Positions 56,525-64,000 of a stretch of 64,000 bases of DNA are shown here, in pieces. Numbering within the stretch: position 1 is the first letter of the stretch; each line of letters begins with the position of its first letter. Both the position numbers and the translations under genes were made by a program. Under the pieces are notes generated by a model, which did no database searches, was not told where the DNA came from, and saw nothing but the letters and a program-made list of their open reading frames with translations. This stretch comes from Dendrophyllia cribrosa (taxonomy: Eukaryota; Cnidaria; Anthozoa; Scleractinia; Dendrophylliidae): assembly GCA_024195265.1 (NCBI GenBank), contig JAJLRJ010000013.1, forward strand, positions 2,469,001-2,533,000, in the 5' to 3' direction.

Positions 56525-59500
56525 TCTGTAACTTGCACAGCTATTTCCAGTTTGTCACATAACATGTACGGTTCAGCTCCTGATAAACGTAAGGTTAAAA
56601 CGAAAAAGTATTACTTCAAGCACTAGTAAGAATGTATAGTGGATAACTGAGAGTCTATTTGTCGCTGTAAAGTCTATGAAAGTTAAAAAGCCAAGATTAA
56701 GGGTACTTAACCCCATTATGTCTGATTACGTGACGTTTACAAGGCAGAAATAAAAATGAAAAAAAAATGTTAGTATAGTGTTGACAAGAACTGTCTTCAC
56801 AAGACATTCCGATAGTCAGAGATATTTCCAAAAATGTTATAGAAGGTTTCTCGAAGGCTTCCGACGATTCCGAAGGTTTCCTTGCGAAGATTTTGGAATA
56901 CAGTTCGAAGACTTCCTATGATTATTGAACGTGGTCGATAGTTTTGCATTGAAATATCTCCAACAAACTTTCGGAGATTCATCGAATATCTGTAAAGACA
57001 TGTATTATACTTACCTGTTTTGTTTTCAGTCAGTTACGATTGAAAGGTTGGCCAGTGTTCATGATTTACACTTCTCGCGATTAACACTGTATGTCACGTA
57101 ACCTTCGCACAATTTTAATTTGATTTTGCCGATGTAAATGACAGTAAATCCAGTCGCATTCATACCATTCACACCGATAATTAGAATACTTATATTATAT
57201 TATCAAAATAAGGTCATTGTTAACTTCACAACAACATACAGCATTTACAAGTTTTATAGACTTCGACACAAAGCTGTTGTAACTTCAAACTAGTTTACTT
57301 ATCCGTGCTTGTCATACCATTGGCGCTTCGTCCATTCCACGCAGTGCAACAAATTAACCGATTATCCATCGACAAAATCATTTTGGTCAATTAAAATAGG
57401 GTTGCTATATATTTTTTATTTGCCAAGAGTACGTATCCGTTATTGCATCTTTGTAGATTGTTTAGATATGCCAGTATTATAGAAAAAAATATATACTTAT
57501 TGCATTCAGACGTGACAAAATAAATAAAGGGTTCTATCGTTCTAGACTGATTATCTGATGTAAACATAAGCGCGCTAACTTTGAAAACGCGAGCCGGTCT
57601 CGTGTAGAAAAAAAAGCTTTAGTTTCGGCAGTAAAGCAACGGATACCTTACTCAATAGTGAGAAGTCCCATTCCCCTTGTCCGCGGTCTGTTTAGCCGTA
57701 ATTGCGTTACTTTCACTCCGCCGCATCAAGGAAAGATCAGTATTAATTCACCATTAGCTGTATAAGATGTGTGATCAAAACCCAGCTCAGTCATTTAACA
57801 TAAGAACTTTAGGTGCTTCAGTAGAATGAAGGAGAGAGCCCATACGCTTTTATGGTTCAAACCTCTCGGGAATTCACTAGACTGAGCCGGGAGTAATAAA
57901 TCATTAAAGCGCATTTGACCAACTATGAATATTCCATTGTTATAATAAAATGCTGGAGAACAAAAGCGTTGAAATAAACGCCTTTTCATCTCAGCAAAAC
58001 TAATTCTGCATCAAGTACAAACAAACAAATCAAAGAAAACAATTTCTGGTATCCTGTAGAATCGTCATTGTGTCCTCGGTCCTTTTCATGTATCACGATA
58101 TATTCATAATTTCATGCATTTATGAACCTGTGTTGTACCATACAAACACAAGTATAATTGCGGCTTTAGTGGAAGCCCACAGTTCGTCACATTAAACTCA
58201 CCATCCTGGAGATTTCCCTATTCATGTACGTTTAAATATCGCAGGATTAATCAATTTGTAGTGTACGCAAACCCAGCATGGTGAATGTCAGTTTTCCATC
58301 GAAATCAGTTTGACTTCGTCGTAAGAAAAAAATATCTATAGTATTGAAACCTCTTTGACCAAAAGCTTATTAAATATTCAAAATGACGCCGGCTTAATGC
58401 AATATAAACAATTCGTATCCTGTTACACATACGAATATGGAATTTTTAACCCGGTTCACTCCTTAAAGTTGAGTCACTTATTAAGTCACTTATTTTTTGT
58501 TCTTTATTCGTAGTCGGTGGATGGAAATCCAAGTGCGACCATTTAAATAAAAGCTAATCAAGCCGTCCTTTCTTTTGGGGCTGACATTCTGTTGTTCAAA
58601 ATTTTGTAAAATGAAATATTGAACATTTTACTAAGTCGGAAATTTAATCAATCGAAATCAATGACAGATCCTTAGGGCCGGCTATACGTAGGGTTCTTTT
58701 AATAAGGGCGCGACTTTTTTACAATTTATGTTTACTAGTTACACACTACCTAATAATCTGCCCTATTTGTGGGTTATTTTCCCTGCGAGAATATTATTTC
58801 ATACTAACTGAGACAACGCTTCAAGCACCATTCTTACCTGACCGTCGCGACCAAGGGGTACGATTTTGATGGACTTGATGCATTTTACATTTCCGTTGGA
58901 AGTGAAGTCGATGGTCCCTTGAAAAAAATTGTTTTTTATCGTGCAATTTAGTATGCGAGACTGTAAGGGAGAAACGAATTAGTAAACAACCAGTTTATTC
59001 TTTGATTTTAATTTATTCACGAAATATTCATAGTCTGGTTAATAAAATGTCAGCCGGTTACTCGGGTGATGTGTGAAAACGTCAGGTTATGAAACGATAA
59101 TGTTTTAGGGACAGAATAAGCCTTTTCAAGCCGAAGTATTGGGCACATACATGGTGGGAATACAAAGGTATATTAGCAGTTATAAGACAATTTTAAGTTG
59201 AAGTTGACCCACTGCTTTCGTTACAAAACCTTTCTTCGCTGGGAAATTTAAAATATTGTTTGATAGTTGTCCTGCACGATGCTTGTAAAAAATATGTTTA
59301 CGCCATATGTCGCCACAAATTTTAATGCGATCGATCGCCGTAAACGTATGACGAGAAAATAAAATTATTTCCAGCTTCTACTGCAAAACTGAAGCCCCCA
59401 AATCTTAACATATTAATAACTTTGAACACGTTTCTTAAGTTTGACTATCAAAACATTTCTTTAAATTAAATAAACAGACGAGATTTCTAACCTTGAATTC

Positions 59501-61688
59501 CAACGGAAACCTTTGAATTTTCCTCATGGTTTACCCAATTCCCGTGATGCAACATTTTGCTTGAAAGGGCTTATCGATCGCTCATAACATATCAAAACTA
59601 TGTTTTACATAAATGCCCGAAGGATTTTAGAAAGTTCGCTTAAAATTATTTTAATGTAGAATTTTTTACAATAAAAAAAAAACATGTACATGGTTTAATT
59701 ATATTGCTTAAGAAATGTTCCACGAGTTTCCTATAATATATTTATACTTTTTTCTCGGATAAATTATGACAAACAGGCCGTATATCAGTGATGATAAAAG
59801 CTTTCTATTTCGTGGTTCAGAACACAAAACTGCAACCGTCTCTGTATTTTCTCGAATCTTAGTCAGTTTGATTTCTTCCAACTAAAAGGGATTTCAGTTC
59901 TATTTCAGAATCATAAGTGAGAAATAAAATGATGAACGTGCTTAAAGTGTTAAACTATTAACATCTTCACAGGTGTTAATTGAATTACAATTGCAGACAT
60001 GCTGGCTAACCATTAACATTTGAATACAAAAACCAGTTTTAATCCCGGTCGAGTTTATCCTGAACAAAGTAGTCTGAGTGGATGAAATCCCATATTGTCA
60101 TCATTCAAATTAAATCTATGAGCAGTACTTCTCGCTTGTGCTGTTCGTTTTGAAATCTTTTCATTTGGAACGCTTTTTGTGCACTGCCTTGAACTTATGC
60201 TCAAAAAGGTAAAAGACACATTATTGCTTAACGGCACTAAACGGTGAAGTTTCCTATTTTGCGCGGCCGCGAGGCAGGGCAAGTGAATTGAGTCTGAATC
60301 CGCAACGTTTGTCAACAAAAGGTCTTTTAATGGTTTATGGTTACTCGTCGATTCTTGACCTGTTGTTGTCAAACTTTGCGGTTTTTCTTTTAATATGAAA
60401 GCTGTGGCTGCGAAACTTGCGTCATCATTCCCAATGGCCGCCACCTTAGTTCCGCCATGTTGGATTTCCACCTTTTTTTTTCACGGTAAAATTAAGTCAA
60501 AACTAATCAAAGTCAACAAAAAAATGCTAATTAAAATTATCTTAAATTGTAAAATTTTACTGCAAGAAATTTACATTTTTTTCGTCTAAGCAGAAATTAA
60601 AAATTTGGGTAAACATTCTTGTCAAAATATTGTTGCCGTGGAAACGTCACATATCGTGAACAAGAATGTGTTACATGTTGAAAATTTCAGAAAAATCACG
60701 AGGTTTGGTGGTTATTGGTTAAAAGTTTAAAACGTTCAAATTTAGCGCCTTGTCTCTATAGGGTAAGCTACACTCAGTGGTGATTTTTCTGTGAATGAAA
60801 TATTTCGAAATAAATTCTAGTTTTCGTTTTTAACTCATAAATACGGAAAAGTTTTACTCTCTCCATCACTCAGCTGTAAACTTTTCTTGGTTATTCCATT
60901 GACCAATGTATTAGGTATGTACATATATTTTGCCCGTTCTAAATGCGATAGGTAATGGTAACCTGCCTTAACCATGGAGACGGTGTTGGAGGGAGGGGAG
61001 GATGGGGAGTTGGACGTAGGGGCTTGGAGGGAGGGGGGTCGGTGGAGCAAAACGCCTAGGAGAGGGGAGGGTGCGGAGGTTGTTTTGTATTCACGAGTTG
61101 GCTCATAGAACCCTTTGATTTATTTTGAATTTGGGTTTCATTGAAAGTGAACAAGAAAAGTGTAACTTTAAAGCAAAGTTGGAAACAGCGTATATTTTGT
61201 TTTGTACATATTTCATGCTGACCAAATCAGCCTTCTTCACGTGCAAGATGTACCTGTACAGTTTAGGACGTACTATAAATCCTCGAAGTTTCATAGCCAT
61301 AGCTTTAATTCTTGAATTTTCGGAGGAAAAGGCGAAAAAAGCTCGAAAAAAATGACTCGTAAAAACACACAGCTGTATTACACAACTTTTCGCTGAAAAC
61401 CTCAGTCTATTTATTTTCACGCAATACTGATTTTTGTTGTACGATATATACCAAGACTATAATTATTGCAAGTGGAGTGAAATTTCTGTGCAGTGTTGTT
61501 GCATCAAACTTCTTTGGAAACTTTGCACAATCTGTGGTAGATTTGGCGAAGTATTAACCGACCAAAGCCTCTCAAAACTCATAGTGAGCCACCTTAAGTT
61601 TTGTTCCCTTAATCCTTCAATCAAAATTATTCTAATAACACATGAAACAAGGCTGCATTTCAAGTAGAGTGAAATTTCTGTGCAGTCT
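56525..61688. other. Intergenic or upstream region, no gene supported
   Basis: Expected to hold the promoter and 5' noncoding exon of the receptor gene. Diverged 106-bp/TTAACCCTTT-type words occur near 58440-58640 and 60040-60200. A 138-codon minus-strand frame at 60055-60471 starts within AACATGGCGGAACTAAGG-like sequence and has no recognisable domain; it was not accepted as a gene. Confidence 0.4.
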
Positions 61689-61921
61689 TTATGCATTTTT
61701 CTGACAAACGAATGGCAGTAGGTGACCACAGTTAATGTCTTCCCAGTGCCCAGAATCATCATCCATTATTGTCACGCAATCCTGATTATTGTAACGCCGA
61801 TCAGGTTGCCCGGATGCCCAGTTGCTGTAAACCAGGCTCGTCCTGTCACTCCACTGATATGATCCTGTTCCTGTGACGTCATTTAATCCGATCCAGACTC
61901 CTCTGTCCTTCTGATAGTCAT
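61689..61921 (-). CDS. Lectin-type gene, terminal exon (C-type lectin second half)
   Basis: Acceptor TTTTTTCTAG and a stop at 61689 define the last exon. The translation holds the second half of a C-type lectin domain: GVWIGLNDVTGTGSYQWSD, SNWASGQPD, DCVTIM, GHWEDINCG and PFVCQK. QPD in the long loop is the galactose-type signature and WED stands where WND is usual, so calcium-dependent sugar binding is plausible. The exon starts in phase 1, exactly matching the donor of the exon at 62842-63095. The first half of the domain, with the Cys that normally pairs with the last one, was not found between the two exons. Confidence 0.8.
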
Positions 61922-62092
61922 CTAGAAAAAATAGAAGAACAAAGACAAACAAAATCTACAATTGGCCACCAAATTCAAATGTTGTAATGTGGTTCCATAT
62001 TTCAAGTATGTTAAATAGAGTGTGACCATATGCATGCCCATTCAAAAGAAGCTAATCATAAGTACTTTCCTCTGGTAGTTGGTCAAGCCCAC

Positions 62093-62385
62093 ATCATACC
62101 GTCCAGTAGGACGTCGGACACCTTATTGAGACTTATATAACGGAGTAACTGGTCAGCTTTCAGTCGAGGTTGGGGGCAGCAGTTTATATAGTTAAATTTA
62201 GGACTAAACAACCCGAGAAGCTAGCACACGTGGTACAGTGGTACGGTAGGCTATGTAAGTCTAAGACTAGCTGAAGTCACGGGCTCAATCCTGAGTTAAA
62301 AATTTGTTGAAAATAAAATTCTAAGTGTCGACATTACGTTATATAAGTCTAATAAAGTGTCCGGCGTCCTTCTTGACGGTATGAT
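62093..62385. mobile_element. MITE with 50-bp TIRs around a tRNA-like core
   Basis: Left end ATCATACCGTCCAGTAGGAC continues through GTCGGACACCTTATTGAG to TATATAACG. The right end is its inverse (CGTTATATAAGTCTAATAAA to GACGGTATGAT), about 50 bp with few mismatches. The 190-bp centre contains a tRNA-like segment. It lies in the intron between the two lectin-gene exons. No convincing target duplication was seen. Confidence 0.8.
62217..62300 (+). ncRNA. tRNA-derived SINE or tRNA pseudogene
   Basis: TGGTACAGTGG (62231-62241) matches an RNA polymerase III A box and GGGCTCAATCC (62281-62291) a B box, with a normal spacing of about 40 bases. A full cloverleaf is not evident (no matching acceptor stem or CCA), so a functional tRNA is unlikely. 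It sits at the centre of an inverted-repeat element, which is unusual. Confidence 0.5.
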
Positions 62386-62841
62386 TTAGGCACAACCCTA
62401 GTACTGCTTGTCGTGCTGTTCTCTTCTTTGGATTTGTGGGTAAATCTTTGAGAGTGTCGCTTTTATAAGCTTTGTGGAAACACTTACTTTCCTGTGGTAC
62501 TGTTTAATATGCTGTACAAGGCGGTTTTAGCTTTTGTGTCTGCGGATGAACTCCTAAATGAAACTATTAAGCAGTACTTTTCTGTGGTCCTGTTTATTTA
62601 CAGCTACAAAGCTTGTGGCGTCGTGTGTGTAAATTAGAGGTACAAGGTGGTTCTAACTTTGGAGTTTGTGGGTGAAATCCTAGTGCATGTAACCATTCTA
62701 ATGAAAGCTGCCGAATTGTACTTTCTTACGGTTCTTACGGTGCTGTCAATTTTTCAATATTTTACAAAACGTAGTTCTTTTGTTTAATTTTTAACGGTAA
62801 GTTGGCCAATACTGATTAGGACTCGCATGGCTAAAGCTTAC

Positions 62842-63095
62842 CTAATATTCTTTTAAGATCATCTTCATTAAGCGCTTCGCTAAGCACCATTAAATCTCCT
62901 AGATAGCCATTGAGCGTATATCCGTCATCTTGCTTTAGACCAATGTGATGGACCGAGTGAGATCTGGCGGCTAGGTACAAGCTCCCTTGCACACCTTCAG
63001 ACCCCACTTTTGTGCCGTTTAAGCAAATGTAAACTTCATTTGTTGTTCGGTCCCAGACCACAGCCGCGTGAAACCATGTACCAATTGGAGGTGTT
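62842..63095 (-). CDS. Lectin-type gene, laminin-G/pentraxin-like exon
   Basis: A 254-bp exon with acceptor TGTCTTTGTAG and donor GTAAGC. Translation TPPIGTWFHAAVVWDRTTNE, then CLNGTKVGSEGVQGSLYLA, HHIGLKQDDG, LNGYLGDLMVLSEALNEDDL is the C-terminal half of a concanavalin-A-like jelly-roll of the laminin G type 3/pentraxin class (G-x-W-x-H-x-x-x-V-x-D, then G-x-L-x-x-x-x-V-x-x-x-x-L). It splices in phase to the C-type lectin exon at 61689-61921. Preceding exons lie beyond the right edge. The protein is expected to be extracellular or surface-bound and to bind glycans (inference). The open frame runs on past the acceptor into a Tigger-like element, which is not coding. Confidence 0.8.
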
Positions 63096-63126
63096 CTACA
63101 AAGACATTTTAAAAACTCAGTCGCTA

Positions 63127-63587
63127 CGTGGAACCTCGATTTAACGAAGTGCCAAGGGACTGGGGAAATTGCCGGTTCATTATATCGAGGGTTCGTTGTA
63201 TCGAAAACCTCGTTATAACGAATTTGCGGAAAAAACAACCAAAATATTCGTTATATCGAGGTGTAGTTAATAATTGTTTTGTAACGGTGTTACGTATTTC
63301 CGGATCTTAACAAATAACATTTGCACTTTAATGCCTGTATGAAGCTACAGTACACTGTAAACATAACTATGGCACTGGAAAACTGTACAGGTTATACATT
63401 TGCACTATAGCACACACTGTTGGTCTGTTCCGCATTCATCTTTTGTCGCGTGTTAACATTTATTCGTTATTTCGGTGTAGATTTTACGTTTGGGCTGCCG
63501 GATTGTGTTCGTTATAACGAGGATTTCGTTATATCGTGATCGAGGTTCTGTTCCATACATTTTACTTGTAATTTTGCCGGGCTGCCC
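63127..63587. mobile_element. Tigger/pogo-like element, right end lost
   Basis: Begins CGTGGAACCTCGATTTAACG after TA (63125-63126), 30 bp upstream of the lectin-gene acceptor. The interior matches 21762-23267 closely (CAAGGGACTGGGGAAA, GTTACGTATTTCCGG, ATTTGCACTTTAATGCC) but has neither nested retroposon, giving the empty sites for both. It stops at TTTGCCGGGCTGC, missing the right terminal repeat. Confidence 0.85.
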
Positions 63588-63886
63588 CCAAAATATTGTA
63601 AATGAATCTCTAAAATGTAACTTTCTATGCCAAATTGTATACGAGTAGGTCTGTTAAGCAAATTCATTCAAGGGAATCTAATCTTTAAACGACAGCATAT
63701 GCAAACTCTGACAGCCACAAGTTGGAAGGGTTCGAGACCCGTGGGTAGAAAAATGGGAACATTTTAAATTTCCTACATTCATTTTTTCATAATCTGTCGA
63801 GAATTGGAAAAGAAATTATCTATCAAAAAATAAATGGGGGTCACCGACCATCCAAGCGAGTTAAACCTAAAGGCAGCAAAAAAGGC

Positions 63887-64000
63887 TGGTTCTCATATAA
63901 TCGTACCAGTCGTCCCGGTCGTCCGAGTCGTTTCAAAAAGTGCACGGACGACCGGGAAGATTATATGAGAACACTTCCTGAGACGACCCGGGACGATCGC
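63887..64000. mobile_element. MITE running off the right edge
   Basis: GGTTCTCATATAATCGTACC at the left, with internal GTCGTCCCGGTCGTCCG and an inverted GGACGACCGGGAAGATTATA, then TATGAGAAC and another ACGACCCGGGACGAT. Repeated inverted copies of TCTCATATAATC and CGTCCCGGTCGTC indicate a compound inverted-repeat element. The right end is outside the window. Confidence 0.6.

Noticed and set aside
60055..60471. 138-codon minus-strand frame starting MEIQHGGTKVAAIG
   Set aside because: No domain, no supporting splice partner and ordinary base composition; the start region has the look of dispersed ATGGCGG-containing sequence. Left as unproven.
63100..63238. N-terminal extension of the laminin-G-like exon (FFPQIRYNEVFD)
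   Set aside because: It lies beyond a good splice acceptor and inside the Tigger-like element at 63127; the YNE words are translated CGTTATA repeats.
63726..63738. B-box-like GGTTCGAGACC
   Set aside because: No A box at the right distance and no cloverleaf; a single 11-base match is expected by chance in 64 kb.

Overview
The window reads as nuclear DNA of an animal, most likely an anthozoan cnidarian and plausibly a stony coral. It is AT-rich, its genes are split by GT-AG introns, and it is full of small inverted-repeat transposons, including a family with poly-G ends and CCCGGG termini that I associate with anthozoan genomes. No bacterial, viral or organellar gene was seen. The species call is inference; the eukaryotic call is direct.

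All recognisable host genes lie on the minus strand. Four related genes, about 11-12 kb apart, form a tandem array (6.1-6.7, 18.3-18.9, 29.4-30.0 and 41.4-42.8 kb). Each encodes a secretory or membrane protein of 190-198 residues with a signal peptide, a very regular cysteine-rich ectodomain (18-28 Cys, C-x3-C-x4-C spacing) and a conserved N-glycosylation sequon between cysteines. Three have one C-terminal membrane helix and a short tail. The fourth has an extra ectodomain block, an intron in the coding region and no tail. I do not recognise a named domain; this family is the most interesting host feature.

Towards the right are three exons of an adiponectin-receptor-like PAQR gene (52.3-56.5 kb), whose last exon carrying the HxxxH zinc site was not found, and two exons of a lectin-type gene (61.7-63.1 kb) joining a laminin-G/pentraxin-like domain to the second half of a C-type lectin domain. 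That gene continues past the right edge.

The rest is mostly repeats: (1) hAT-like elements with CCCGGG plus poly-G ends and 8-bp target duplications, one with a tract of 137 G; (2) Tigger/pogo-like elements flanked by TA; (3) an element with TTAACCCTTT termini whose core appears to have expanded into three 106-bp satellite arrays; (4) Penelope-like fragments, one with a GIY-YIG-type coding tail, several with hammerhead-ribozyme-like cores; (5) long fold-back elements; (6) a 1.35-kb transposon with 9-bp target duplications carrying a decayed RecQ-like helicase fragment; (7) a decayed LINE nested in a Tigger-like element. Segmental duplications (1-796 with 13958-14652; 36.4-38.7 with 39.5-40.5 kb) accompany the gene duplications and supply empty sites that date several insertions.
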